Positions 38,201-51,800 are shown, counted from the stretch's first letter. The stretch is DNA of 64,000 nt from Trichoplax sp. H2 (GCA_003344405.1 NOWV01000108.1:124001-188000); one strand, 5' to 3'. The notes: a model not told the origin generated them from the sequence alone. Numbers and translations: made by a program.

Positions 38201-38919
38201 TCCAACTTTAGAATCTACAGTCAATTCTTCTAGATGATCCATGTCATTATATAAAACAGTTATACTAAAAACAAATAACATTCCGTCCAACTTCAGAAAT
38301 TATGATTATCCATTTCAATTGATGTCGATTGATCCATATCATCATAAAGAACAGCATTAAAAAATAACTATTTGTCCAGCTTAAGAATGGATGAGTATCG
38401 ACTCTTTTAAAAGGTTATTCAATACACTACTCTAGCGCAGACCTAAATGAAATTCGATCTATGATGGTTGCACAAACTAGCTTAGGAAGTCAACGATTGC
38501 AGCTGATAATAATTCATGATGCATTGCAGTTAGAGTTTACGTTCTACAGTACAGTATATACTACATCAAACTCGAATTTAACATTGCATCTTTAATAAAT
38601 TATTCCGTCCACACATTTATTCTGAGTTCATGATGTATCAAGCTACAAATAACGACATTAATACTTGCATTTTTTCGAATGAAAGATGACTGACTGTCTG
38701 CTTCTGGCGTTTCTCGTCATTTTCATCCTCCACAGTTGGAGATGGCACCTTATCATTTCGATTACGATCACTTGATTTACGTTTCCGTTTACTAGATTGA
38801 CTCTTAGCTTGGGTTAAAGCTTGAGTAGGATCATCTGTGAATACATTGGAGCCCTTATTATCGTTATTATTGTCATCAAAGACAGCAAATAATTCATCCG
38901 AAGCAAAATCATTAGCCAT
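32210..38919 (-). CDS. MTREX: MTR4 / SKIV2L2 exosome-cofactor RNA helicase, complete
   Basis: MTR4 is the Ski2-like 3'-5' RNA helicase that feeds RNA to the nuclear exosome (TRAMP, NEXT). The gene has about 20 short exons. The ATG at 38919 gives [16 protein letters not shown], matching the vertebrate start; a longer in-frame extension upstream is not supported. Landmarks in order: [19 protein letters not shown] (about 38060-38130), the P-loop SAHTSAGKT (about 37400-37425), the DEVH-type box [11 protein letters not shown] (about 36610-36645), [19 protein letters not shown] (about 35810-35865), [13 protein letters not shown] (about 34970-35005), [17 protein letters not shown] (about 34780-34830), the arch/KOW region (about 33950-34450), [13 protein letters not shown] (about 33810-33850), [18 protein letters not shown] (about 32960-33030) and the last exon 32210-32262 coding [16 protein letters not shown]. 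Walker A, DEIH and motif VI are intact, so the enzyme should be active. Exon edges not given here were not individually fixed. Confidence 0.95.
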
Positions 38920-39215
38920 GCTGGATTCCAATTGCAAATCATGAGCAAGAAAGGCCAACGATAAAGGATTCAGTATGAAATCAATGAGAGACCGTGCACA
39001 TTGCAGGCAGAGCGATGGTACGCAGCCGCAGTTCCTGCGTTTCGGCAATGTGCTTGGACAGACGTACAGATTCTGGACAGCTTCGGGAAAAGAGTACTGT
39101 ACCGTACTGTTCTGTACCGTTGGACCTTTGGACTGTAACTTCGTGTTGACCAAAGCGATTTAGAATAATTGTGGTCAAAATAGGTTATGGATAAACCTGA
39201 TGATGGATACTGTCC

Positions 39216-40640
39216 GGAATAATATTTCAATCTAACAAAATGATTGCTCTTCTTTATATTATCCTATACAGTGAAAAATGCTGCTTCGCATGATATGATT
39301 TTCATCTTAAAGATCTGTATTATGCTTATTAAAATCGCGATTTTGAGTCATAAATGAAATGAAGGAAGTCCGGAATAATATTTCAATTTTACCAAATGAT
39401 TGCTCTTCTTTATGTTATCCCATACAACGGAAAATGCTGCTTTGCATGATATGATTTTCATCGTAAAGATCTGTATTATGCTTATTAAAATCGCGAATTT
39501 GAGTCATAAATGAAATGATTGCTCTTCTTTATCCTATACTGTGGAAAATGCTGCTTCGCATGATATGACTTTCATCTTAAAGATCTGTATTATGGCTTAT
39601 TAAAATCGCGATTTTGAGTCATAAATGAAATGATTGCTCTTTATATTATCCTATGCAGTGGAAAATGCTGCTTCGCATGATATGACTTTCATCTTAAAGA
39701 TCTGTATTATGGCTTATTAAAATCGCGATTTTGAGTCGTAAATGAAATGAAGGAAGTCCGGAATAATATTTCAATCTTACCAAATGATTGCTCTTCTTTA
39801 TGTTATCCTATACAGTGGAAAATGCTGCTTTGCATGATATGACTTTCATCTTAAAGATCTGTATTATGCTTATTAAAATCGCGATTTTGAGTCATAAATG
39901 AAATGATTGCTCTTCTATATGTTATCCTATACAGCGGAAAATGCTGCTTCGCATGATATGACTTTCATCTTAAAGATCTGTATTATGCCTTATTAAAATC
40001 GCGATTTTAAGTCATAAATGAAATCCAAGAATTTCACCTATATTCAAAATTTGATGATTTGAACAACGCTTCTTGTCAGTCAATATTACCCTTATTAATA
40101 GCATGCTATACAGTAGAAAAGGCCGCTTCGAATGATGTGATTTCATCTTGAAGATCTGCATTACTGTGATGAAAATCATAAGTTTTAGTCGTAACAAAAG
40201 TGAATAAAATCCATAAATGGACCCATATACCGAAAAATTGCTGTAGCTTAAACAGCGCTTCTTGTCAATATTGCTATTATTCATATGTATATCATCCAAT
40301 GCAGTAGAAAATGCTGCTTCCAATGATATAGTCTCTTCTTTAACTTTGAAAAAATATTTTTATGGCTCGAGTCATGCTTCTTGTCACCATTAGTCTTATT
40401 TATACTATCCTATATAGTGGAAGATGCTGTTTCGAATGATATCATATTCATCTGATGATCTAGTTTCATCTTTAACATATAAATGACAGTTATTAGCATT
40501 ACAATTTTAGTCATAAAAAAGGAATGAAATTTATAAATCGCTTACACCGAAAAAATTGTTGTAGCTCGAACAGCGGTCTATATCAGCCAACGTTACTTTT
40601 ATTTACGCGTATATCATCCTATGCCGTGGAGATACTGCTT
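39216..40640. repeat. Tandem array (119- and ~155-bp unit types) immediately upstream of MTR4
   Basis: The unit contains GATTGCTCTTCTTTAT, AAAATGCTGCTTCGCATGAT, CATCTTAAAGATCTGTATTA and AAAATCGCGATTTTGAGTCA. The GATTGCTCTT block starts near 39242, 39399, 39518, 39632, 39786 and 39905. Spacings of about 157, 119, 114, 154 and 119 bp show two unit lengths: the longer one has an extra ~37-bp block (GAAGGAAGTCCGGAATAATA...). More diverged copies continue to about 40640. The palindromic core AAAATCGCGATTTT is kept in most units. Confidence 0.92.
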
Positions 40641-40857
40641 CGAAGAATTGTACAGATAGTTTTACGTATCGTTTCCTTCTTTTACACGAGGGGGTCTTTT
40701 AGGCTGGGGGAAAGTACAAAAATTAGCTGGTAATAGTCTCTGTTCTACGTAAAGGTAATGCCAACTTGATCTATTTCATCATGCCACATTTATATAGTAC
40801 TAACGGTACTGCAATCATAAATGGTCAAGAATAGGAATGGATAGAACTAATATATAA

Positions 40858-40876
40858 TTATATATATATATATATG
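40858..40876. repeat. (TA)n microsatellite
   Basis: About nine TA units beyond the MTR4-upstream array. Confidence 0.85.
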
Positions 40877-42012
40877 TATGGTATAATCCTCCTTCCGATA
40901 TTTCTAAATCGAGATCGAATCACTTTTCAGTAGCCGTGCAAGATCAAAGTCTATAGCTCCATTTCCAAGCTTATTTATATTTTTGATGACTGCACCGTAT
41001 ACTATATACCTAATATCGCGATACATGTACATGCACAGCACGATGTACTACAAATAGAGCAAAAAAATTCACCCGTCGAAGATTTACACTAATTCTACCT
41101 GATAATATCCAATTTAAGTGCTTACTTGTAGCTAAAATGGATATTACTAGTAGTAAAGTTAGTGGTAGATATGCGAGCTATCATGCAGTTATTAATTGCG
41201 TAGTTACAGATGCGAAGGGAATATCATAGAGATATGCTTACCTCCATGATATAAATTCTCATACATCACGGATGTTGACTACAGAAAGGAATCATTGGCA
41301 ATCAATTTTATACATCAGTAATATCGATCAATCCTACCGGTGGCAGAAGCATGATTAGTATAATTTCTATACGTAAATCTACGAAAAGGACTCGTAGAAA
41401 TTAACTTGTGCACATCTTGGAGCTAAAAAAAATAGCGGTTTACTGATTCCGCCCTTGCTCTGTACCATTTTTTTGAAGGGGCGCTGTGGCTGGAACTTTT
41501 TGCAGTATGTTAACTGTGAGGTTTAAAATTGTGAGCCTATTATAACAGCAACCAATTACACAGGATAAATAGGAGAAAGAAGACTTTTATTGCAGTGAAC
41601 GTCTAGAAAAAAAATGTGCAAGGCTGCAGCGTGCTATTACTAAGGCGGAATTCGTAGGTAAGGTGTATAAGCCTATCACAAAACTAGCGAACTAACAACA
41701 TAAATGGCTGAAAATCGCTTTGGCGTATAATATAGAAGATCACTCCAGGAGAGTTACTACTAAATGAGAAAAAGCGATCAAAATAGCTTACTATTACATT
41801 AGAGTATCTCTAGCAGAATCAAACTAGAGAATAGATAGAATTCTATGGACGAAATTGTTAAATCTTTAATAAATCACGTATTAATTGAAATATGCTATAG
41901 CACTAGAGAAATTGAATTATAACAACAATGGATTAAGCCGTGTATGGCAACAAACACCACGCTATCCGCTTAAATTAATTGATTCTAACAGCCGATTTGA
42001 AGATGAAAATTT

Positions 42013-42028
42013 CCACACACACACACAC
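42013..42028. repeat. (CA)n microsatellite
   Basis: Eight CA units, just left of the ~150-bp tandem array. Confidence 0.85.
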
Positions 42029-42069
42029 GAAACTTTAAAATATATTTCCCATTTTTTAAGATAATTCAC

Positions 42070-42720
42070 TGTTGTAGTCTTATAAGATATCATGCGCTAG
42101 ATTTATTCTACATACTCTGTACGTTCTAGAGCAGATTGGAATCTGAGCGCAGACTTTAAAAAAAGTCCTTGTTTTCCTATACCACCACTCATTCTACATC
42201 ATCATTAGCTAAATCTCTGTTGATATACGTAGTCCTGTAAGGTATCATGCTCTAGATGTATTCTGCATACCTGCTATGTTCTAGAGTAGATTAGAAACTG
42301 GGTGCTGCTTTTGAAAAATGCTTGCTTTTCATTTACCACGACTCATTCTACTTCGTCGTTGGCTAAATCTCCGTTGATATACGTAGTCCTCTATGCTATT
42401 ATGAGCTAGATGTATTAAATTCTGCATGTTCTAGAGTAAATTAGAAATTGAGTTAGGGCTTTTTACAAAATGTTTGTCATTCTTTTACCATAATTCATTT
42501 TGCATCATCGTTAGCTAAATCTCCGTTGATATACCTTGTCCTGCAAGGTGTCATGTGCTAGATGTGTTCTGCATACTCCGTATGTTCTAGAGTAGATTGG
42601 TAACTGGGTTAAGACTTTAAAAAAATGCCTATTTTTCTTTTACCACCACTTAATGTACTCATTCTACAACGTCGCTAACTAACTCTCCGTTGGTATACGT
42701 AGTAGGCAATGCCTCATATG
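42070..42720. repeat. Tandem array of about four to five ~150-bp units
   Basis: GTAGTCCTGTAAGGTATCAT, then GTTCTAGAGTAGATTGGAAA, then TACCACCACTCATTCTACAT and TCGTTAGCTAAATCTCCGTT recur with starts near 42075, 42231, 42382, 42535 and 42699 (periods about 151-164 bp). No coding capacity is visible. Confidence 0.88.
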
Positions 42721-42866
42721 ACGTAGGAAGCATTTATGAATTAACTAAATTATTCATCTTCCCTTTCCAAACAAATTATTCCGTTGCGATAAAAACAATA
42801 AAAGTTTTTAGGGTAATATTATCACACTGAGTTTGAAAAATCCCTATTACTATCAATTATATCAAT

Positions 42867-43485
42867 TTTTATTTAAAGTTCCCTTCTATATAGATGAAAT
42901 GATGCAGCAATACAAGTGTTGGTTGTATAGAGCAAAATACAGTATCCACCTTCTCGAAATATTAGCACCAAATTATGGAATAACATTCAATACTGCCATT
43001 TCTTAATTTGCCAACGCAGAGAACAAATGGATACCCTCATACTAGCGTACTTTCGATGTGATCCGTTCATTTGCAATCAAAACTTACGCTTATCAAAGAT
43101 AATTAACCTTTCCATGAAATTCCATACAACGTACACCCTGTAGGTTATTTTATTAATAGTGCAAAATATAAAATTGGCTCCTTCATGCATGCTGCTGTAC
43201 CAACTAAGCTAAATACATGAATTAGTACCTATCGTCTATGCGATAATACGTGAATATCGTTATTAACGTTGCAATGAAATCAATGTTATATTGATCTTTA
43301 TTCAATAATATAAATACTATAATAATAGCTCTATTATTGCTAGATGCCTAGTCGGGGAATAATTTACCACTACATATAACTGTAAATAGATTGATTTAGT
43401 AAATATTAATTGCTCTCTCACTATTTCATCCTATTTTCAGGCTAAAATTGTCAATACAATAAAATTCTAAGGGATGAGATCAAAC
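42867..43485. repeat. Left copy of a gap-flanking duplication (end of left contig)
   Basis: This 619-bp stretch is nearly identical to 43506-44212. It ends at GGGATGAGATCAAAC exactly where the Ns begin, while the right copy carries on past the same words. That is how two unmerged, overlapping contig ends look. Differences are a few substitutions plus one ~88-bp indel. Confidence 0.9.
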
Positions 43486-43505
43486 NNNNNNNNNNNNNNN
43501 NNNNN
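43486..43505. other. Assembly gap, 20 Ns
   Basis: Twenty consecutive N characters. The flanking duplication suggests that the true gap size is negative, that is, the contigs overlap. Confidence 1.
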
Positions 43506-44212
43506 TTTTATTTAAAGTTCCCTTCTATATAGATGAAATGATGCAGCAATACAAGTGTTGGTTGTATAGAGCAAAATACAGTATCCACCTTCTCGAAATA
43601 TTAGCGCCAAATTATGGAATGACATTCGATACTGCCATTTCTAAATTTGCTAACGCAGAGAACAAATGGATACCCTCATACTAGCTTACTGTCGATGTGA
43701 TCCGTTCATTTGCAATCAAAACTTACGCTTATAAAAGATAATTAACCTTTCCATGAAATTCCATACAACGTACACCCTGTAGGTTATTTTGTTAATAGTG
43801 CAAAATATAAAATTGGCTCCTTCATGCATGCTGCTGTACCAACTTAGCTAAATACATGAATTAGTACCTATCGTCTATGCGATAATACGTGAATATAGTT
43901 ATTAATGTTGTTATAAAATCAATGTTATATTGATCTTTAATACATGAATTAGTACCTATCGTCTATGCGATAATACGTGAATATCGTTATTAACGTTGCA
44001 ATAAAATCAATGTTATATTGATCTTTATTCAATAATATAAATACTATAATAATAGCTCTATTATTACTAGATGCCTAGTCAGGGAATAATTTACCACTAC
44101 ATATAACTGTAAATAGACTGATTTAGTAAATATTAATTGCTCTCTCACTATTTCATCCTATTTTCAGGCTAAAATTGTCAATACAATAAAATTCTAAGGG
44201 ATGAGATCAAAC
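43506..44212. repeat. Right copy of the gap-flanking duplication (start of right contig)
   Basis: This copy matches 42867-43485 from its first base after the gap. It holds an extra ~88-bp direct repeat (ATACATGAATTAGTACCTAT... twice, near 43850 and 43940) that the left copy has once. The two may be alternative alleles of one locus. Confidence 0.9.
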
Positions 44213-46591
44213 GGAAGACATTACTTTCTATCTAGTAGTTGGATAATAGGCAAGTAAAAATCAGGATTAATAATCTTGTGCTATTTGATTGATCGGAGAG
44301 ATTATATAAGCTATTTCATCGATAATTTAATTTAATCGCTACCAATAGTACAATATCATCAAATGTTGCCTCAACACTAACAGAATCATTATAATTATTG
44401 ATCAAACAGGTAAACAGGATATCTAAATCAATCAATGTCTGAATATTATTGTACAATAAACATCGAACGCATAATAATAAAGCTATGCGACATACGCCGA
44501 CAGCTGTATACTGTAATAAGCAAAACAAAAATATATTATCATACCTTATTCATGGCGATTCTAGCGTAGTTTGTTTTCAATTTGATCATCTCGACCTTAT
44601 CAGACAGGTTAATAAGGCCGAAAATAAATGATTGATAGAATTTCAGTAAAATTTGTAAAACTCTCCTCATCCATTTAATTTTGTCTCTTGGTCAATGGAG
44701 GTACATTCGATCTCTAACTTATTTAAAATTTGTCAAATTAATTTTATGTCCGCGTATGATAAGGCATCTTAGAATTATTATAACAAGAACTTTAATTTCT
44801 AGCAAACTTTATTTTACTATATAGACTGTTTCGTTTATCCAATTACCGGGGCTACGTGTCTTCAGTCTAACCACTTCACTTATGACACTAGAATTTTCCG
44901 CTTGTATACAGTAGTAATTTATTAATATCTCACGATTCTAATATAAGCATCGCAGTAAAACAGTTGCAATGTAAAATATCATTTTTCAATAGATACTTGT
45001 TTGGTCTTACAATCTATCGTACACCTTGAAATAGACTCGCATAATCTTAACCATAAGTTACTTTTAAGATTGTTAACTACATTATAATATCAATTGTATA
45101 CCAAATGACTGCAAATATCTTCATACAATATATAACTTACTCTACGTATACTACGTAACGTTGATTCATAAAAGTGAATATTTGCACAATATCCCCCTAA
45201 CCCTACAAAGTGCTTGAATTAAATACCATCAGAAAAGTAATTCTGATTATGCTGTTTGTATACCAACTACTGAGTGAGTAATGAGTGTGGAGTCTTTATA
45301 TTATGACTGTGTACTGAGCGTACTAGAACATCAATTAAGATTGTATTTTATTATCTGAATTCTTCTTCGCACAACATGGTGTGAAGATACAGCTAGTTAT
45401 TATATAAAGTTTCAAATTTAATTAGACATCGATGGTAGAGGAACAGAATGACCAGTATCCGTATTCGGTATACAATTTCTCCATATCACGCAATCTCGAC
45501 CCATGGATGAGACTATTAAAACTATTCTTGCTAAAAAATTTTAAAATCTTGTCTAATAATGTCGGTATGCAAATTATTTGCGTCTTTATTTCTATACTTA
45601 TACAGTAATAGGAGCTATCTCCATTGCTAGGGAAGCATTTGCTAAATATTGATCCTCGTACAAATGATACTTTTTATTTATTGAATTGACAAATTGTCGA
45701 CATATTGTTGCAATTACAAGTGTTATGCAGATTATAATATACCCTTACCTATTTAAATGTTATTTCACCTCTGCCATTGCGTAAAAATCAAAAGAATTTC
45801 ATTACCACCACTATTGCAGCCTAATCGCAGAACTCTCAATTCATTATCGAATCCTACAAGGACAACTTCATTTAAATCCATAAATAAATAGAAAAATAAT
45901 TATTATTAGCAATCTATCCTTGAATTACCTCTTCTGGTCTATCACTTTATAATTGGCACATATTGGTACTGTATTCAGGATATCTACTGTTATATAAATA
46001 GTTTAATGTATACAGTATCCTAAACTATTCGATGCACGTAGGTGTAATTTAGTAGTCCATGACGCTATATACAGTATCGCTATTTTTATGGGTTGCAATA
46101 AAGAGTACAAGAGGATGAACTAAAATACTTTGGATGACCTATTTCTTATACAATACTCTACACCATCATTAACAACTATGCTATCTATCAACGTCAAGCT
46201 AATTAGTTAATCTAGATTATTCAAATCTAACTGATTCTATAATATAAATATCATATATACAGAATATATAGCGATACAGATAGAGATCCAAGTTAATTTC
46301 AAATACCATGCTGTGAATAATAATGCCATAGTTCCAAAAAATATGCAAATTTTGATCATTTACCAATAATCTCAGAAAAACGCATAAATAAACAAAAATG
46401 CTAAAAAGTGTCCTTATCATGATGCCCTTGTACCGTCATAATTCGTGAGAACTATTCTGAAAAGCTGCTCTAACAAAGTCTAGTTGCAGCGAGCTAGTCA
46501 TCACGTTCGTAATCTATTTTCTTAGTAGAATAATTTATTTATCTAAGTGAAATTGATTACGTCAGTCAAGATAGTTCCTTCTACAGTACGT

Positions 46592-46888
46592 ATGCATTAC
46601 TTTGATTATCAAGCACTTTCATGCCAGTTAATCTATAGTAACTGTGATATTTTCTTGAGCACTGTACTATTAACAAAATTGAAAAAGTGGCGTTTTTCAT
46701 CTAAGCCCGCCGATGGTTCAATCTTCAATTTTAATTTTACGATCGGAGCAAGATCTAAGCAGTATTCTTTAAAGGTGAAAAAACATGGAAAGACAACCTC
46801 CAAGTCATCAAGATCCAAAAGTAAATATTCATTCATTGCTAAAAATACAGCATTTTTCCGTTCTAACGATCAAGTTACGAGTAGATGA
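46592..46888 (+). other. Open frame of 98 codons, basic C-terminus, unknown
   Basis: From ATG 46592 the product starts MHYFDYQALSCQ, then has KLKKWRFSSKPADGSIFNFN and a Lys/Ser-rich end (KKHGKTTSKSSRSKSKYSF). Codon composition in the second half (AAG, TCC, GCC, ACC) is less AT-biased than the flanks, which is exon-like. It might be a small gene or an upstream exon of the docking-protein gene: a donor at CAA|GTTACG would join in phase with the exon at 48890. No homology is recognised. Confidence 0.3.
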
Positions 46889-48889
46889 CGAAATTAAATC
46901 TACTTATATCCCTAAAAGAAGTGTCATAAAGAACTATTTGCTATCATAGCTTCTGTTAATGATACCTTATATAACCTTTCATTTGACCTACCCATAGATC
47001 TTTAGAACTGCTAATCAAAAAGATAATCATGCACTAAACCAGTCATCCAGTCATTTTTATAGTCTCCTTCAGTATTGTACTTTGGTATTTATAGTTACGC
47101 ATATATCTAGTTTTTTTCCTCATTTTATCTGCTATCTTCAAGGAAAGATTTGATATCGTCATTCACTTTTTTTCATCCTTTATAATTTTTATTGCATCTA
47201 GTTTTTTCTCATATTTCCTTCTCGCGCACCAAACTAACCCAGCGCTACTTAATTAATAAAAAATTTATTGTAGACTGTAAGCGATAATGATAGATTAAGA
47301 TCAAAATTTTTTTCTATTTTTTTTCTTCAGTAGGTTAAAAAATCACCAGTAAAATGATATAAAATACTGTAGAATAATTAGTCACGTTCTAAGATTGTCT
47401 GATAAATGAATAAGTGAACAAAGTAAGCATAACGTTCTATCGTTCAATGTAGATTACATATATTAGCCATATTCTATTTAATTTAATAGCTGCTTGATTA
47501 AAATAACGAAAACGTTGAGTAAGATTATTGAGGATTAAATACTTTCTTTATAGACTTCTTAATTACGAAACTAAATTGAAGACTAATTCAATGCTAGCAT
47601 TACTTTTCCATGAATAGTCTGATTGTCAGTGGTACACTAAAGTAAAACATCACTCTGGTGGATGTTATAATTATCTAATTGAAAATGAATTGAATAAGTT
47701 ACCAGGCACTCATGTATGTCGGAATCGTAGCTACCTTTCAGATATGGCTCATGTTATCCCAACTAAAAATGGGTAAAAGATTAACAGCTTGAGGAAAATA
47801 AAATACCAATCCAGTAGATGATTCAATAAATAAAATTTGGGGATCCTAAAGATCAATAAATAAATCGGTAAAGCATTAATTATACAGTATCATAAAGAGA
47901 TTTGTCATATGAATAATTCAACATATAGTAATTAAAATATTAGTCGTCGTAATACAGATAAAATATTAATTGCTTTTAAATCTGTTCTAATCATTTACGG
48001 TGAGTGAAGATAGAGTAACTAGTCCACGGTAGATAGTATATTACAGATGGAATATAAGCAGTCCGCTAAACCATCCTTTCTATCACTACTTAAAATTAGG
48101 TTGATAATTACGGTAGTGGCAGAAAAATAGTATATTTAGAATGCGAATCCTACTGTGCCAGATAATATAATTTAGTTACTCGACAGAATGGATTTATCCA
48201 TCACTCTAGCTACTTTGCGAAATAGCTTAACTATTGACTTCATCAGATAGCTTCTTTACCCATGTAGACTGCCGTAAACTATCGTACCCATGATATCGGA
48301 ATTTGGATTAGAAGCCTATTATCTGATAATAACAAATGCTATTTCTCAACTTTACTATTTTACGGTACCTATTAATAATTGGTGCAACTGCATTGAATTT
48401 AACTTAATTTTTAATTTACTGTTGTCGGTATATATTGCAAACATAAGTTACTGTAAGATATCATTTTACTAGCATTATATATTAATTACGTGGATTAGTA
48501 TTAATCATACTATCGTAAAGGCTATACTCAAGAGAGGATAAAAATTATTTCTTTCTGCTGCGGTGATTTTTTACTGCAATCTATTAGCGAATATCCAAGT
48601 AAAAATTAATGAAATAATAAATGTAACCGATAAATTAACTTAATCAGTAAAATTCTACCTAGATTAATAATCTAAGTACTACCAGCACATGTTTGGTTTA
48701 TAATATATTGGTAATTGTAATATCCTTATTTTCAATCGCATCATGAAACTAATACCGATGTACAGTCATTATAAATTAATTATACAGACTGGTATTGATC
48801 ATATTATCGTCAAGGCTACACTCGAAAGATGATAGAAATTATTTTTTCTGCTATAATGGTTAAAAGTTATTTTTTTTACATTAATTTAG

Positions 48890-51800
48890 GCGACATATAA
48901 CGAAAAGCATAATGCGGTACAGTTGAACAATAGCACTCAACCTACAATTACAAGTAGACCTAAATTACTACCTAAACCGAATGCACGAAATATACCACCA
49001 ACAAACATTGGAATTCCAAGAAATCTTTCCAGCTATTCCTCAGCAAATTTTCCAGGGAGTCCCTCAATTATCGTAGATCCACGCTTAAATATGGTACATA
49101 AAGCATCTCGAAATGCTCCTCCAATATTTGATCAAGACCAATTGATGGCTAACTTCGAAAACAGTCAATATCATGTACCATCAGCCAAACTAGCTACATC
49201 ATTAACTTCGAACTACGATATTCCTATTAGTAGTCATAATAGAAAATCATTTACAGGGATAGAATCTAATCAAGCAGGTTAATTCCTTTCTATATCTATT
49301 GAAATAATTTATAATGTGATTAAAATAGCAATATGACTCGTATTATCATTTCTTCGTATTTATATCGAATGTCTGTATACGATTAGCATAATTCTATTAT
49401 AATTATTTTAGCTATTAATTGAATATATCCATTTATTTTTGCTACCATGAACTGTTAGATTATAATACGCAGGAAGTAACAGATTTGAAAATGGATCTTC
49501 CTAGCGCAAAGGTAAGAATTGTCAGTAGCTGTCTAAGCGGACTTTTAAATGAGCTTTGCGTTAACTTAGCATAAGAAATGATACAAATACAGCAAATTTG
49601 AGCTATACCAATGTATTTTCTTGCTTAAATACACTCTTACAACTTATCAATATTACCGTCATTAGTTATAATTACTATCTCTTTAAATTAAAGTCTTCCC
49701 ATCTACTATCACATAATTAAAATAATAGTATGGATTTCTAATCGTAATACCACAAAGTATTTAACAAGTTCTCAACGCTTATAAAATAGGTTTATCCTCT
49801 TATTAAACTTTAATGGAATGGTTATTATTTTTTTACAGTAGCTAAGTTAAACATTACAAATTACCCAATAGATTTTTCGGTCGTTGATTTTACGGAAAAT
49901 GTTCTTTCGTAGACGGACCAGCAACATAAATCTCCCGATAATCATGTCGTTGCTGTATCTGCTAAATCTAGCCTTGCTCGCAACAACGAAGAAATTTATG
50001 AGCGAAAAGCTGTAGGCTTAAAGAAACCTATCGTTCCTGTCCCACGATCTGATCTAAATATGCCTCCGCTTCCACTCAGGAAAACAGCAGCTAAACCAAA
50101 TCGAGTTCGAACAGAATTACCTGATAATGCTGACGATGAAATATTTATAGTACCGCAAAATAATAATCAACCTATGATTACTAAAAACAAAAGTGAAGGG
50201 AAAGAGCCTATTAATGCTATTACATCATCAAATAATGTTGCATCGCAGTCAAACGTAAAGCCTACCAATATTATAAAACAGCCATACGAGTATTCCCAGA
50301 AAATGAAGCCAGTACCTATCCCACCACCAAGAACAAATGCGTTATCGGGTAAAGGCGAAAGACGCAGTTCTCCTCTTGAAAGAATGAATACATATCATCA
50401 AGATAGTTATCCTTCAAATGAAAATTCTAATAAGGACCAGAATCCAAAAAGAAGAGCACCACCACCATTGCCACTAAGAACCAATGATCGACTTAAGAGG
50501 AGTCCTGCAATTCGAATGGCGCCTATTTCACAAGAAAACACGAACAATTTACCTGATTCTCTTCCTGTTCAATTGGATGATGAAAATAGAAAAAAATCGA
50601 CGGATAACAAGACCGAAAATCGAAAAGGTAACTCCAATCCTACTGAATTGAGTATGAATGGAAAGAGTAGAAGCAATTCATCCAAAGATTATGTAGATAA
50701 TCAATTGGAATTAGACATATTATCACCTAATATCACGGATTATTATAATAAATTTGCTATTACACGTGCACGTATGCAAAGTGATCCCGTGCCACCAACT
50801 CCAAATCAGTCTCGTGGAATGGATAAACGCCTTCCTGAACTACCACCTAGAAATCTAAATCATTTTTACGATCGACAAAATCAGCCATTTACACCTATGA
50901 ATGGTGATAATACACAATCTCAAGTTACTCCTTCGCGTGAAATCAATAAAAGGGATCGAGACTTTAAGATAGGCCCCATTGATAACAGTGGTTATTTACA
51001 ATTAGCATCTTCATTTCCCAGCCCATCAGGAGATTCTAATAACAAATCAGACGAACCAACGGGCTATATGACTATGGAATTGGTGGATACAAGTAATGAT
51101 GATATAAATACTACAGCTATAGCTTCAGCAGCAATAGATACTACTCGATCTTTCAACAGAGATGTTCAATCAGCTCTAACTATCGTCGATGATATTGATG
51201 GAGATAATGTTACCAAATCCAATTATGACACTTTAAATCAATCTTATTCTCATCTGAGCTTTCCAGTGAATATTAACGGCAATAATAAGGATCATTCTAC
51301 AATGCTAGCTAATTCTGAGAAGAAAAATGAAGAAATTCAATCTTCTTCTCCACCAAACTGGATTCGCAAAGATAGTAACCTCCTTTTTTACCCTAAAGCT
51401 GGCCAGCCTATCGTCTATGATCGGCCTACAAACTTAATTCAAGTCACAACATCAAGTATGTTACCGCCTCGATCGACAACCAATCATCAAAGAAGCAATG
51501 ACGATGGTAAATTCAATAAATCGCACCCATGGCAACAAGATAGACCACCACCAATTTTACCAGAACGTCCGGCTTTTGAACAAATTGTGGCTACTTTGAA
51601 ATTCTTCTTAGATAGGAAGAAATTCTTACCTAGTGGCAATGATGGCATTCCTACAGGCTTTCTTTCTTATTCTATATTGACGGATGATAGTATCTCGAAT
51701 GAACGAAGCGACGAAGAAAGGAAAAGCGAGAAATCTTTCAGTCAAGAGGATAGTGTTAATGTAATGAAACATCGATTATCTGATTCATATAAAGATAAAG

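Larger units (their letters stand above)
40641..48889. other. 8.2-kb gene-poor region with an assembly gap
   Basis: No exon set with recognisable protein was found on either strand. It contains TA and AC microsatellites, a ~150-bp tandem array (42.1-42.7 kb), the gap with duplicated flanks, an unexplained open frame at 46592-46888, and a direct repeat pair at about 48480-48565 and 48775-48860 that begins near TTAATCATACTATCGTAAAG. Part of it may hold 5' exons of the docking-protein gene to the right. Confidence 0.55.

Noticed and set aside
38996-39053. Inverted repeat GCACATTGC / GCAATGTGC upstream of the MTR4 start
   Set aside because: The 9-bp stem with a 40-nt loop is too weak to call a structural RNA or regulatory element without other evidence.
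38920-39153. An in-frame extension upstream of the MTR4 ATG (about 78 more codons)
   Set aside because: [16 protein letters not shown] at 38919 matches the start of vertebrate MTR4, and the extra stretch resembles no MTR4 and lies in GTACTGTACC-type repeat DNA.
47690-47780. A short hydrophobic frame (MYVGIVATFQIWLML) that could be a transmembrane exon of a receptor upstream of the docking protein
   Set aside because: No splice sites in phase and no extracellular domain exons nearby; too short to support.
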